NCBI GenBank assembly: GCA_021648285.1
Contig: JAKITC010000009.1
Location: 1 to 64,000, forward strand
Length of the DNA stretch: 64,000 nt
Direction: 5' to 3'
Origin: Sulfurimonas sp.
GTDB lineage: Bacteria > Campylobacterota > Campylobacteria > Campylobacterales > Sulfurimonadaceae
Shown: positions 36,864 to 46,399 of the stretch, piece by piece
Numbering within the stretch: the first letter of the stretch is position 1
Layout of the letters: each line of letters begins with the position of its first letter
Notes under the pieces: generated by a model
Told to the model about the DNA's origin: nothing
What the model saw: the letters and a program-made list of their open reading frames with translations, nothing else
The model's database searches: none
Made by a program: the position numbers and the translations under genes

Positions 36864-37580
36864 ATGATTATAATTCCGGCACGATTGGCTTCAACAAGAT
36901 TTCCACAAAAAGTTTTAGCAGATATTGGTGGTTTACCTATGGTTATAAGAACTGCAAAAAGAGTTGCACATCTTGATAGAGTTGTTGTAGCCGCAGATGA
37001 TGAATTAATAATTGCTACATGCAAAGAGTATGGCATAGAAGCAATGCTGACATCTACAACTCACAAAAGCGGGACAGACCGCATAAATGAGTGTGCTAGC
37101 CTTCTACATGTAGACGACAACGAACTTATTATCAATATTCAAGCTGATGAACCATTTATTGAACCAGAAGTTGTTGAATCACTCATAAAAAAATTAAAAG
37201 AGCTGCAAAATAAAAATGAATCATTCATAATGGGTAGTTGTTTTAATGCAATAAATGCAGAATCAGCAGAGGATCCAAACCTTGTAAAAGTTGTATTGGA
37301 CAACGAAGACAATGCCATATATTTTTCACGCTCGAGTATACCTTATAACCAAGGTAGCGGTGCTAAATATTTTGGACATATTGGTATTTATGGATTTAGT
37401 AAAAAAAGTTTAAAAGAGTTTTGTAATCTTAATGATGCGCCAATAGAGGATATAGAAAAGTTAGAACAGCTTCGTGCTATTTATCACCAAAAAAAGATAA
37501 CTATGGTAAAAGTTGCCAGTACAGGTTTTGGAATAGATACAAAAGAGGACTTGGCGAGAGCTATAGAAATCTTTCTTTAG
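36864..37580 (+). CDS. kdsB: 3-deoxy-manno-octulosonate cytidylyltransferase
   Basis: 238 residues. It activates Kdo with CTP to CMP-Kdo for lipopolysaccharide core synthesis. Family strings: IIPARLASTRFPQKVL (nucleotide-binding loop), ADDELI, TSTTHKSGTDRINE, NIQADEPFIEP, YFSRSSIPY, HIGIYGF and the terminal GIDTKEDL. Divergent from the methyltransferase gene and 48 bases upstream of the ABC transporter. Confidence 0.96.
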   Translation: MIIIPARLASTRFPQKVLADIGGLPMVIRTAKRVAHLDRVVVAADDELIIATCKEYGIEAMLTSTTHKSGTDRINECASLLHVDDNELIINIQADEPFIEPEVVESLIKKLKELQNKNESFIMGSCFNAINAESAEDPNLVKVVLDNEDNAIYFSRSSIPYNQGSGAKYFGHIGIYGFSKKSLKEFCNLNDAPIEDIEKLEQLRAIYHQKKITMVKVASTGFGIDTKEDLARAIEIFL

Positions 37581-37628
37581 AAAATTTCCTGCTTGTTTAG
37601 AGCTGCATAAAATAGGTATAATTTCCTT

Positions 37629-39395
37629 ATGAATAATCAAATCACTTTAAAAACTATCTTCCAACTTATTTTAGATAAAAAACCGTCTCTCATATACGGG
37701 CAAATCGTAACTATAATAGCGATAATTGTAAGTGTACCTATTCCTCTTATGTTGCCTGTTATGGTAGATGAAGTTTTACTAAACAAACCTGGACTTTTTG
37801 TAAGCACGATTGATTCTATTTTTGGTGAAACCACTGCACTTTACTATATACTTATAGTGACATTATCTGTCATTCTTCTTCGTTTTATATACTACTTTTT
37901 TACGGTTTTAGTTACTAAAATATTCACTAAAATATCAAAGTATGTAACATATATGATTAGAAAAAGACTTATAGAACATCTGCAGATTACAGCTATGAAT
38001 GAGTATGAGACTTTAGGCAGCGGTGCTATAACATCCAACCTTGTTACAGATGTAAATACACTCGATACATTCATTATTACTGGTGTCAGCAAGCTAGTAT
38101 CATCTATATTAACACTTATCGCCGTTGCTATTGTTATGATAGCAATCGATCCTATTTTGGGAGTACTAATACTGGTTATACAACCTGTAATAATGTTACT
38201 TAGTAAAAAAATGTCATCAATTGTTGGTAAACTAAAAAAAGCAGAGAACACAGCTATATCTGATTTTCAAGAAGATATAGGAGAGACTTTAGAACTTTTT
38301 GGACAGATAAAAGCTAGTAATCAAGAGTCATATTTTTTCTCTCGTGCAGTGAATTTAGCTAAAGATATTCAGACAACTTCAAATGAGTTTGGGTATAAGA
38401 ATGTAGCTTATGAAAGACTATCATACACTATCTTTTTAGTAATGTTTGAAGTTCTTCGTGCCTCTGGGCTTGTATTGGTTGCATACAGTGACCTCAGCAT
38501 AGGTATGATGTTTGCGATGTTTGGATACATCTGGTTTATTATGACACCTGTTCAAGACATGCTCGGTTTTCAGTACTCCTACTCCTCTGCGATGGCAGCG
38601 CTACAAAGAATAAACAAAATACTAACGCTAAATACAGAAGCAAGCGGAGATAAAAAGTTAATCTCTAACAGAGTAGATATATCACTAAAAAATGTAAACT
38701 TTTCATACAATAAAGAAAAAGAGACACTTAGTGATGTATCGCTAGATATAAATGCTGGTTGTAAAATAGCACTTATAGGAGCTAGCGGAAGTGGAAAAAC
38801 AACTTTAGCACATGTGATATCAGGTTTTTATGAAAAATGCAGCGGCTCTTTGACTTATAATGATATAGATTCAACAGAGTTAGACAAAAGTTCACTAAGA
38901 GATAGAGTCTTTTTAGTACTTCAGATGCCTATACTTTTTAACTCGACTTTACGTTTTAACATAACTATGGGCGATGATAACATCAGTGATGATAATATCT
39001 ATAAGGCTTTAGATACAGCACAACTAAGTGGTATGATAGATAACATGCCTAATAAACTTGATACAATAGTTGGACACCACGGCATTAGACTATCAGGCGG
39101 ACAACGTCAACGTCTAAGCATTGCAAGGATGATCATAGCAGATACAAGTGTAGTGATATTTGACGAATCTACATCTGCCCTTGATGCACACACAGAAGCA
39201 AAACTTCAAGTTAGGCTTATACCGATACTCAAAGATAAAACTGTAATTACAATAGCTCATAGACTTAGTACTGTAAAAAATGCAGATGTAATATATGTTT
39301 TAGAAGATGGCAAAATTGTACAAGGCGGAACCCATAATGAGTTGGAAGCTCAAGAGGGTCACTATAACGAATTTATCAAACAGCAGTTGATTTAG
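37629..39395 (+). CDS. ABC transporter, fused permease-ATPase (exporter half-transporter)
   Basis: 588 residues: six membrane helices in the first 320 residues, then an ATPase domain with Walker A GASGSGKTT, Q-loop VLQMP, signature LSGGQRQRLS, Walker B VVIFDESTSALD and H-loop IAHR. This is the layout of MsbA/LapB-like type IV exporters that work as dimers. The substrate cannot be read from the sequence; proximity to kdsB hints at envelope lipids but is not proof. Confidence 0.88.
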   Translation: MNNQITLKTIFQLILDKKPSLIYGQIVTIIAIIVSVPIPLMLPVMVDEVLLNKPGLFVSTIDSIFGETTALYYILIVTLSVILLRFIYYFFTVLVTKIFTKISKYVTYMIRKRLIEHLQITAMNEYETLGSGAITSNLVTDVNTLDTFIITGVSKLVSSILTLIAVAIVMIAIDPILGVLILVIQPVIMLLSKKMSSIVGKLKKAENTAISDFQEDIGETLELFGQIKASNQESYFFSRAVNLAKDIQTTSNEFGYKNVAYERLSYTIFLVMFEVLRASGLVLVAYSDLSIGMMFAMFGYIWFIMTPVQDMLGFQYSYSSAMAALQRINKILTLNTEASGDKKLISNRVDISLKNVNFSYNKEKETLSDVSLDINAGCKIALIGASGSGKTTLAHVISGFYEKCSGSLTYNDIDSTELDKSSLRDRVFLVLQMPILFNSTLRFNITMGDDNISDDNIYKALDTAQLSGMIDNMPNKLDTIVGHHGIRLSGGQRQRLSIARMIIADTSVVIFDESTSALDAHTEAKLQVRLIPILKDKTVITIAHRLSTVKNADVIYVLEDGKIVQGGTHNELEAQEGHYNEFIKQQLI

Positions 39396-39398
39396 CTA

Positions 39399-39605
39399 TT
39401 ATTTTCTTGGCTTAATATAAATCGTATAATCACCAAACTGCTCTTTTAAATCAAACTCATGCTTTTGACAAAAAGTTGAGTTCATAACACCTATCATATA
39501 CTCAGCTTCTTTTTGAGCTTCTTCTTTTGTACTAAACTCGGAAGATTCAACCATTCCACTTTTTAAAAAACATCTACATGTGTTTTGAACATTAACTTTA
39601 TACAT
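39399..39605 (-). CDS. Conserved small protein, 68 residues
   Basis: A soluble ORF with three cysteines (NTCRCFLKSG and STFCQKH). Its order, a strand, a STKEEAQKEAEYM helix, and strands GDYTIYIKPR, suggests a small alpha/beta fold. It starts 8 bases downstream of the response-regulator gene and converges tail to tail with the ABC transporter. I do not recognise a functional family. Confidence 0.6.
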   Translation of the reverse strand: MYKVNVQNTCRCFLKSGMVESSEFSTKEEAQKEAEYMIGVMNSTFCQKHEFDLKEQFGDYTIYIKPRK

Positions 39606-39613
39606 AGAAACTC

Positions 39614-40966
39614 CTAAAAATCAAAAATATCATCTAAATCTTCAACTGCAGTATCATCTTGTTCATTTATTTTCAACATTCTAGAGATTGTTTCACAATT
39701 CACAACAATAGTGTCATTCATAAAGTCAATAGCTGGTGCACCATTATAAAAAGACATTCTTATCCATGTTGACATGTCACTGGCAAAAGCTTTGCACATA
39801 GGTCCCAGCGCTTCTGAATTTTGAATAAATACATCTGAATAAGTTGCTAAATCTTGAGATAATTGAGTTAGTGCTTTAGATATAGGATATACCTCACTAT
39901 ATGTACCTAATATAGAGCCTAACCTATCTAAATACGAACATATTTCCTGTAACTCTTCAGATGCAATAGCTTCACTACCAACTATCAACATTAATGAACC
40001 CAATTTTGATGCATATTCTTCTAAATCTATCAAGTCCTCATCATCAAGATAGTCAAATACCTGCAACTCTTTTGAAACAAAAGCAGAATCATCTGTTTGA
40101 ATATTAACTTCCGAAGCAATAAGCTCTTCTTTTATTTCAACATTTTTTATTTCTTCAACTTCGGGTTCATCTACAGAGTAAAATTTAGATAGTTCAAATG
40201 ATATTTTACTATCATCTACTTTATATGGGCACACAAGAAGATTTTTCTTTAAGATTAGTTCAACTATCTTTGGTGGAAGTTTATCTATATTCATAAGAGT
40301 AAAATATTGATATTCGTCTGACTCTTCAATATAAATTCCAGTATTTATTGAAAGTTTAAGTTGAGTCTCCGCAATAGAAAAAATTGTACGTACAACATCG
40401 CTTAAATTATCATACTTAGTTCTGGCATTTAAAAGAAAAAATTCCCAAAACTCAGATAAAGAATCTTCTGAATCTATTATGAATATTGTTCGTCTACTAA
40501 ATATTTCGGAACTAAAAAGATTAACTTTACTAAATGTATGTAGACAATTCTTTTTACTTTTTCTAACTTCAACAAGAGTTATATAATTAGAGATTCTACT
40601 TGCAAATATATCCGAATTTACAGGCTTAGAAATATAATCTTCTGCACCACTGTTAAGAATCTTTTTTTGTCTATCACTATCATCAACAGCAGAAACAGCG
40701 ATAATCATTGTATTGGGATTGATTTTTCTAATTATTTTTGTAGCTTCTATTCCATCCATTTCTGGCATTATAATATCCATTAGAATTATATCAAAATCAT
40801 TATTTTTACATATCTCAACCGCTTTTAAACCATTAGATACCTCTTCAATTTTGAAAATAGTTTTATTATTTTCATGTTCAAAATCTTCCAGTAGTAGCTT
40901 TAATATCATTCTATTACTAGAATTATCGTCCGCTATTAATATATTCACCTTATTCACCTTATTCAC
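39614..40966 (-). CDS. Response regulator with unknown C-terminal domain
   Basis: 450 residues. The receiver domain (about 7-130) has the acidic pocket DD at 13-14, phospho-acceptor D64 in LMDIIMPEMDG, and the Lys of ISKPVN. The remaining 320 residues match no output domain I know; the last 130 are helical and predicted to be acidic. The start is one of three in-frame GTG codons at 40966, 40957 and 40948 inside a tandem repeat. It is separated from the chemotaxis operon by 83 bases and may be part of it. Confidence 0.75.
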   Translation of the reverse strand: MNKVNKVNILIADDNSSNRMILKLLLEDFEHENNKTIFKIEEVSNGLKAVEICKNNDFDIILMDIIMPEMDGIEATKIIRKINPNTMIIAVSAVDDSDRQKKILNSGAEDYISKPVNSDIFASRISNYITLVEVRKSKKNCLHTFSKVNLFSSEIFSRRTIFIIDSEDSLSEFWEFFLLNARTKYDNLSDVVRTIFSIAETQLKLSINTGIYIEESDEYQYFTLMNIDKLPPKIVELILKKNLLVCPYKVDDSKISFELSKFYSVDEPEVEEIKNVEIKEELIASEVNIQTDDSAFVSKELQVFDYLDDEDLIDLEEYASKLGSLMLIVGSEAIASEELQEICSYLDRLGSILGTYSEVYPISKALTQLSQDLATYSDVFIQNSEALGPMCKAFASDMSTWIRMSFYNGAPAIDFMNDTIVVNCETISRMLKINEQDDTAVEDLDDIFDF

Positions 40967-40970
40967 CTTA
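40944..40970. repeat. 9-bp tandem repeat, three copies, carrying start codon and ribosome-binding site
   Basis: On the minus strand the unit is TAAGGTGAA. Each copy holds an AAGG Shine-Dalgarno core and an in-frame GTG, so copy number changes keep the frame and re-create the start. The repeat encodes Asn-Lys-Val twice at the protein N-terminus. Confidence 0.8.
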
Positions 40971-41049
40971 TTCTAATTTTTTTAAAATTTTAATATCTTA
41001 TTCGCAAACTAATATTATTAATTTTTCATCTGCAGAGTCATTACTCAAA

Positions 41050-41799
41050 CTAAATCCTTTTTAACAATTCGTCAACACACTGTTTATAATCTTTCATTCC
41101 TTTGGAACGCTTCTCATCTAAGATAATTGGTGAGCCTGATTCAAACTGCTTTGCAAGCTTTATATCTACACCTATTGGCGATAGCACTCTCTCTGCTCCA
41201 AACGATGTTTTAACTTTGACAAGTGACTCCTTATGCTCATTAATATGTGGATTATACATAACCGGCAATATAGATATATCAGCTATACTTCTTCCTAATT
41301 GTGAAGCATTCTGGTAAACTGCTCTCATCATCTGTCCAACTGCGACTACACCTAAATGGTGAGGAACAAAAGGTATAAGCACACTATCGGCTACTTCTAA
41401 AGAGTTTTTCAAAAGCGCATCAAATGTTGGAGGAGTGTCAATAACACAATAGTCGAAAAAGTCTGCAATATTTTCTCGTTTAAAACGGTTTTTTAGCACA
41501 CCTCTTAAATCTGAATACTCATATACATCAAAGAACGCCAGTGCAGGAGAGAGTGTTAAATTATCATGAACAGTAGGTATAAATGTCTCACTAAGTGTGT
41601 GTCCGGTAAATATTGAATGAACTCCAAGATCTTCACTTGGCTCACAGCCCACACCTATGCAGGCATGACCCTGCGTGTCAAAATCTAAAAGTAATACAGA
41701 TCCATGTTTTGCTAAGCCAGACGCAACATTCACTGCTGTTGTAGTCTTTGCTGAACCACCTTTTCTATTACTAATTACAATGGTTTTCACTAGTGTCAA
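41050..41799 (-). CDS. ParA-family ATPase of the chemotaxis operon
   Basis: 249 residues with the deviant Walker A KGGSAKTTT, switch I DFDTQGHA and Walker B VIDTPPTFD. No parB lies nearby. ParA proteins in chemotaxis loci (ParC, PpfA) position arrays in the cell, so that role is inferred here. It is the last gene of the operon and overlaps the STAS-like gene by 29 bases. Confidence 0.85.
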   Translation of the reverse strand: MTLVKTIVISNRKGGSAKTTTAVNVASGLAKHGSVLLLDFDTQGHACIGVGCEPSEDLGVHSIFTGHTLSETFIPTVHDNLTLSPALAFFDVYEYSDLRGVLKNRFKRENIADFFDYCVIDTPPTFDALLKNSLEVADSVLIPFVPHHLGVVAVGQMMRAVYQNASQLGRSIADISILPVMYNPHINEHKESLVKVKTSFGAERVLSPIGVDIKLAKQFESGSPIILDEKRSKGMKDYKQCVDELLKRI

Positions 41800-42040
41800 A
41801 TCCTTTTAAAACTTTAACAAAAAGTTTGTCTTCATCACTAAATTCGTAGATACAACTATAGTTTTTTTTATATGCCATAATTAGCTGCAACACTGCTAAA
41901 TGGACATCTTCACAATCATTAAAATCAAATTTGATTTCATCACCGGCATTTCCCTGTAAAAAATCTCTTAAAGGCAACACATCATCTTCATAAATGACAG
42001 ATGCAAATGTCGCACTTTTATTACTATATGTTATTGCCAC
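41771..42040 (-). CDS. STAS-like small protein
   Basis: 89 residues with the outline of a STAS domain: a strand-helix-strand IKFDFNDCEDVHLAVLQLI in the position of the STAS loop. The phosphorylatable Ser/Thr of anti-sigma antagonists is not evident (the sequence after D has EDVHLA). It stands between cheW and parA with overlaps on both sides, so it belongs to the chemotaxis set. It may bind the ParA protein or CheA; no direct evidence. Confidence 0.55.
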   Translation of the reverse strand: MAITYSNKSATFASVIYEDDVLPLRDFLQGNAGDEIKFDFNDCEDVHLAVLQLIMAYKKNYSCIYEFSDEDKLFVKVLKGFDTSENHCN

Positions 42041-42480
42041 TACTTCTCCTTGTTTGGTAATTTTATTGTTTTAATAACATTAATTAAAACACCATCTATA
42101 TCTAGAATACCTGAAAGTTCCAAAAACTCACTTAAATTACTATCTTCATCACCATTCATAATATTAGATTCTTCTACATGTGCTATATCATCTATTGAAT
42201 CAACTTTAATTGCAAAGTTTTCATTAGTATTTTCATAAAACAGAAATTTCAAAGTAGAATCTTCAATATCTTTATCCTCATCTTCATGAGGGGGAAGTCC
42301 TATAAGTTTACGAAAGTTCAAAACTTTTATAACACTGTTTTCATAAGACATCATTCCATCTATTAGCTCATTAGCATTAGGAATACATGTCAACTCCTCT
42401 GCCTGTATTATTCTTTGCACATTTTCAATATTTATTGCATACTGGCTATTGGCAATACTAAAAACTATTAAATCCATCAT
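42040..42480 (-). CDS. cheW: CheW-like coupling protein
   Basis: 146 residues with the CheW fold: IVFSIANSQYAINIENVQRII, a central GMMSYENSVIKVLNFRKLIG and a terminal GVLINVIKTIKL. CheW links CheA to receptors. It lies 24 bases downstream of cheA and overlaps the STAS-like gene by 1 base. Confidence 0.88.
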   Translation of the reverse strand: MMDLIVFSIANSQYAINIENVQRIIQAEELTCIPNANELIDGMMSYENSVIKVLNFRKLIGLPPHEDEDKDIEDSTLKFLFYENTNENFAIKVDSIDDIAHVEESNIMNGDEDSNLSEFLELSGILDIDGVLINVIKTIKLPNKEK

Positions 42481-42504
42481 ATTTAAACCTTCATGTACAT
42501 ACTG

Positions 42505-45207
42505 CTATGCTACAGCAATATCTTCTTTTAATTTTTGTGAAATACCTAAAAGCCCAATGGGATCTATTGCCATTATAATCTGTCCATTTCCAAGAAGTGC
42601 TGTGCCACTAAAGAGTGGATGACTTTCCATAATACCAACAAGAGGTTTTTGAACCACATCTAGTTGACCTAAAAATTGATTAACCACTACCGCCAGCATA
42701 TTGTCTTTTATATTAAGCACTACAATAGATAATGGTTCGTTTTCCATAGCTTCTTCATTAAGCATTGATTTAATAAATAACAATGGAATAACTTCACCCC
42801 TTATATAAACAAATGGCTCATTGTGTAAATACTCAATTTCACTTCTTTCAAGTTTTACAGTTTCAGAAACACTATCCATCGGGATACCATAGTGTATATC
42901 GTTCATCTGAATATGAAGTAAAGAAGTAACAGCTAATGACATAGGAATAGAGAGTAAAATTGTGGTTCCTTGGTTTGCTTTAGTTTTAATTCTAATACTT
43001 CCGCCAAAACCTTCGATAGATTTTTTAACAACATCCATACCAACGCCACGACCACTAAATTCTGTAATCTCATCTACTGTTGAGAGACCAGGTAATAGAA
43101 CTAACTCAGACATCTCATCTTCACTTAATGCATCAATCTGTTCAGAAGTCATAAGGCCTTTTTCAAGAACTTTACTAGCAACTCTATCTACATTTATACC
43201 AGCACCGTCATCTATAATCTCTATAATAATCTTATCAGATTGTGAATAAGCTTTTAGATTTACATTTCCATTCGCACTTTTGCCTTTTTGCTCTCTAACA
43301 TCAGGCATTTCAATACCATGGTCAAGAGAATTCCTCATAATATGAATCATTGGATCTGCTAACATCTCAATCATATTCTTATCAAGTTTAGTCTCACCGC
43401 CAACCATCTTTAAGTTTACTTTTTTACCAAGTTTTTTCGAAATGTCGCGAACAAGCTTAGGATATCTGTCGAACACATAAGATATTGGTAGCATTCTCAT
43501 TCCCATAATCAAATCTTGAAGTTGTTCAGAGAGACGATTTATAAAGATATATTTATCCATAATTTCTCTCTTTATAACCTCATGAGTCATACCTATTACA
43601 TTATCGGCTAGGTATGGTAAAGAATTTTTAGCGACCAGAAGCTCACCAACAACATTCATAAGAGAGTCAATGGACTCTTGATCTATCTTAACAGTTTTAC
43701 CGACTACACTTTTTTTACTCTCTTCTTTTGGTTCAACATTAGTAACAGCTCTTGGTTTTTCAGGTTCTGTACTCAATGGAGGCTCTAAGCTAGACTCTTC
43801 GAGTCTATTTAGTTCTGGACTTTGATTAGTTTCATCGGAAACATCTAAATCCACTTCTAAGAAAGCTTTAACTTTATCTTTTGTAGAAAAACTATTAGGC
43901 ATATTGGGAGTAAATTTTCTTATTTTCTCCATCATATATATAACTCTCTGCAAATCATCATCACTCTCTATGCAATCAATAGCCTTATACTGCTGCTCTT
44001 TTATATTTTGTATTGTTGCTTTAATGTTTTCATTCATCTCAATAGTATTATCTACTTCTGTGTCTGATAAAGATTCTAAACTAGACTCTTCGAGCTTATT
44101 AACTTCTGTACTTTGACTGGATTCACTAGAGATGATTGAATCTACATATACTTCACCCTTATAGAGATTATTAAAAAAGTTACCTAGTTTAGTGACATCA
44201 GTTTCATTAACTAGGCCCGAAATATCTAAAAATCTTTGAAGTTGTGCATACTGTATTGTATCTGCTCCGATTAGTTCCATTGAAGTTTCAACTTCACTAA
44301 CAATAGTAGCCAAATCAAAATCATCTGCAATAGAGTTTAACTCTCTTAAGGAATCTAGCTTATGATGAGCATCACCAACTTCTATTTGAAGCAGAGAAGT
44401 CACATCCAAAGGTAAAAGTTGAAGTTCATCAATAAAGTTAAAAAGTGAATCTTCTATCTCTTCATAAGTTGCATAAATAAAAGCTGTTAACTGTACTTTT
44501 AATAATAAACCTTCTTCATCTTCTGTTCCACTTAAGACTGACTTTGCATTTTCTGTAGTCATACAAGAGTGAACACCAAAAACTTTATCGCCTAAAAGAG
44601 AAAGAGTGTATACAGGGTCATTTCCATAAACCATACACGATTCATCTACATCAAATAAAACAGCATATAAATTCTCATTATTACAATATTCTTCATTAAG
44701 CTCAGCATTTTTAAAAACAATCTTTTTACTATTTATACCTCTCAATGTGTTGAGTGGCATATTTATTATAAATTGGCTATCTTGAAGAAGCGTAAATGGA
44801 ACTTTCCACTCAGCTTCTGCTTTTGTAGTTTTACCCATTTGATTATTTAAATCTTCAATTATTTTTTTTACCGTATTAGCATCAGCTTCGACGATGCCTT
44901 CACTCTCTTCTGCAGCTTCAACTAAATTCAGTACTTCGTCAAAGGCATTAAAAAGTGCATCTGTCATACCATCAGTGAACTCTATCTTCCCTGCTCTAAG
45001 CATATCCAATAAATCTTCAGCATGATGAGTTATATCTTTCACACTCTCAAAACCGACAATTCCACTACCACCTTTTAAAGTATGTGCAGCTCGAAAAACA
45101 GAGTTTAAAAGTTCTGGATCATCTCCACCTATCTCATCTATATTTTGGTCAATAAATGCTAGATTTTCTCTTGCTTCACTTAAAAATTGTTCTAATAATG
45201 GATCCAT
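42505..45207 (-). CDS. cheA: Chemotaxis histidine kinase CheA
   Basis: 900 residues. An Hpt domain with phosphorylated His42 (AAHTLKGGSG) opens the protein; a long, poorly conserved insert (about 110-480) contains a CheY-binding region and linkers. Then come a dimerisation segment, the ATP-binding N box IHIMRNSLDHGIE (about 627) and G boxes (GRGVGMDVV), and a C-terminal CheW-like domain. No receiver domain is fused. It phosphorylates CheY and CheB. The insert, with two similar ESSLESLSD/ESSLEPPLS segments, is long for the family. Confidence 0.96.
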   Translation of the reverse strand: MDPLLEQFLSEARENLAFIDQNIDEIGGDDPELLNSVFRAAHTLKGGSGIVGFESVKDITHHAEDLLDMLRAGKIEFTDGMTDALFNAFDEVLNLVEAAEESEGIVEADANTVKKIIEDLNNQMGKTTKAEAEWKVPFTLLQDSQFIINMPLNTLRGINSKKIVFKNAELNEEYCNNENLYAVLFDVDESCMVYGNDPVYTLSLLGDKVFGVHSCMTTENAKSVLSGTEDEEGLLLKVQLTAFIYATYEEIEDSLFNFIDELQLLPLDVTSLLQIEVGDAHHKLDSLRELNSIADDFDLATIVSEVETSMELIGADTIQYAQLQRFLDISGLVNETDVTKLGNFFNNLYKGEVYVDSIISSESSQSTEVNKLEESSLESLSDTEVDNTIEMNENIKATIQNIKEQQYKAIDCIESDDDLQRVIYMMEKIRKFTPNMPNSFSTKDKVKAFLEVDLDVSDETNQSPELNRLEESSLEPPLSTEPEKPRAVTNVEPKEESKKSVVGKTVKIDQESIDSLMNVVGELLVAKNSLPYLADNVIGMTHEVIKREIMDKYIFINRLSEQLQDLIMGMRMLPISYVFDRYPKLVRDISKKLGKKVNLKMVGGETKLDKNMIEMLADPMIHIMRNSLDHGIEMPDVREQKGKSANGNVNLKAYSQSDKIIIEIIDDGAGINVDRVASKVLEKGLMTSEQIDALSEDEMSELVLLPGLSTVDEITEFSGRGVGMDVVKKSIEGFGGSIRIKTKANQGTTILLSIPMSLAVTSLLHIQMNDIHYGIPMDSVSETVKLERSEIEYLHNEPFVYIRGEVIPLLFIKSMLNEEAMENEPLSIVVLNIKDNMLAVVVNQFLGQLDVVQKPLVGIMESHPLFSGTALLGNGQIIMAIDPIGLLGISQKLKEDIAVA

Positions 45208-45217
45208 AATATCTCCT

Positions 45218-45583
45218 CTAACTCTTAATTAAAATATCTACGTACGCTTGAAGTTGATCTGGTTTAATCGGCTTTGTAACAAAAAGATTGGCACCTACTT
45301 TATAAGCAGAACTTTTGTCATCTTCTTTCTCCTGTGTTGTTACCATTATTACAGGTACCGTTTTATGATTGTCCTGTTTGCGCAAATCTGCAACAAAAGA
45401 GTAACCATCCATAATAGGCATATTTACATCAACAAGGTATAAGTCAATATCTGCATCTAAACTCTTCTCTAATGCTTCCATACCATTTTCTGCTTCCACA
45501 ATTTCAACACCCATTGACTTAAGTATAGAACCATGATAATTTCTTACTGTTTTTGAATCATCTACAACCATAACTGTTAACAT
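45218..45583 (-). CDS. cheY: CheY-type response regulator
   Basis: 121 residues, a single receiver domain: D8-D9 metal pocket, phospho-acceptor D52 (LVDVNMPIMDG), Thr in VTTQEK and Lys in VTKPIK. It lies immediately downstream of the CheZ-like gene and upstream of cheA (11 bases). It is probably the diffusible signal to the flagellar motor or a phosphate sink. Confidence 0.92.
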   Translation of the reverse strand: MLTVMVVDDSKTVRNYHGSILKSMGVEIVEAENGMEALEKSLDADIDLYLVDVNMPIMDGYSFVADLRKQDNHKTVPVIMVTTQEKEDDKSSAYKVGANLFVTKPIKPDQLQAYVDILIKS

Positions 45584-45592
45584 ATTTATCTC

Positions 45593-45988
45593 CTAAAAAA
45601 ATTCTATCTCTTGTTCATCTGCATGATTATTTGCAAATTTTCCCGAAAATCTGTCTTTTTTATCTTTTGCTTCACCTAAAGTCAAACTTAGTTTCTCTTG
45701 TAACTTGTTCATACTGTCTACAGCTATATCTTCATCTGTTTTATATGAATGATTAAATCTATCAATATTTTCTTGCACACTGTCAATAGCTTCTATTATT
45801 GCTGTTAACTGTTGAGAAATAACATCTTGATATTGGAGAGCTGATGCCACACTATCATCTATTTCAAGATTATTTTTTTCTATAAAACCACTAATCATCA
45901 ATAAAGATTCACAAGAGAGAGCTATCGCATCTTTTTGAACTTCTTTAATATGTGTTAATAAATCATAAACTGAATCTAAAATAAGCAT
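45593..45988 (-). CDS. Short CheZ-like phosphatase
   Basis: 131 residues, mostly helical. LQYQDVISQQL contains D55-x3-Q59, the DxxxQ catalytic spacing of CheZ (D143/Q147 in E. coli). The acidic tail DEQEIEFF resembles the CheY-binding C-terminal helix of CheZ. At 131 residues it is far shorter than enterobacterial CheZ (214). It sits between two receiver genes, which fits a role in dephosphorylating CheY-P. Confidence 0.68.
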   Translation of the reverse strand: MLILDSVYDLLTHIKEVQKDAIALSCESLLMISGFIEKNNLEIDDSVASALQYQDVISQQLTAIIEAIDSVQENIDRFNHSYKTDEDIAVDSMNKLQEKLSLTLGEAKDKKDRFSGKFANNHADEQEIEFF

Positions 45989-45999
45989 TTTACTAACCC

Positions 46000-46374
46000 C
46001 TATGCCGGCAGTCTAAGTACTCTGGTAATCGCTTGTTTTAACTGTGCCGGATTAAATGGTTTTACAATCCATCCAGTAAGTCCCAAAGCTTTACCTTTTT
46101 GTTTCAATTCTGCTTTTGTTTCAGTAGTTAACATCAAGCATGGTGTTCTCTGTGTTGAAGGAACTTTTCTTAAACCCTCTAAAAACTCAAATCCATTCAT
46201 TACAGGCATATTTAGGTCTGTTATAATCAAGTCAGGTGTCATCCCTGCCTGAATTTCAGCTAAAGCTACCTGAGCTTCTGTATACTGTTTTACTTCTATT
46301 GGCATACTGGTAGTTACCATTCTGGTGGATGCTAAAGCTGTCTCACTGTCATCTACAAATATTACTAATGGCAT
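46000..46374 (-). CDS. Second single-domain response regulator
   Basis: 124 residues: DD at 8-9, phospho-acceptor D53 (IITDLNMPVMNG), Thr in MLTTET and Lys in IVKPFN. All receiver residues are in place. It belongs to the chemotaxis set and may be an alternative motor-binding CheY or a phosphate sink. Confidence 0.9.
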   Translation of the reverse strand: MPLVIFVDDSETALASTRMVTTSMPIEVKQYTEAQVALAEIQAGMTPDLIITDLNMPVMNGFEFLEGLRKVPSTQRTPCLMLTTETKAELKQKGKALGLTGWIVKPFNPAQLKQAITRVLRLPA

Positions 46375-46399
46375 AATTTTCTCCTTGTTTTATTTAAGT

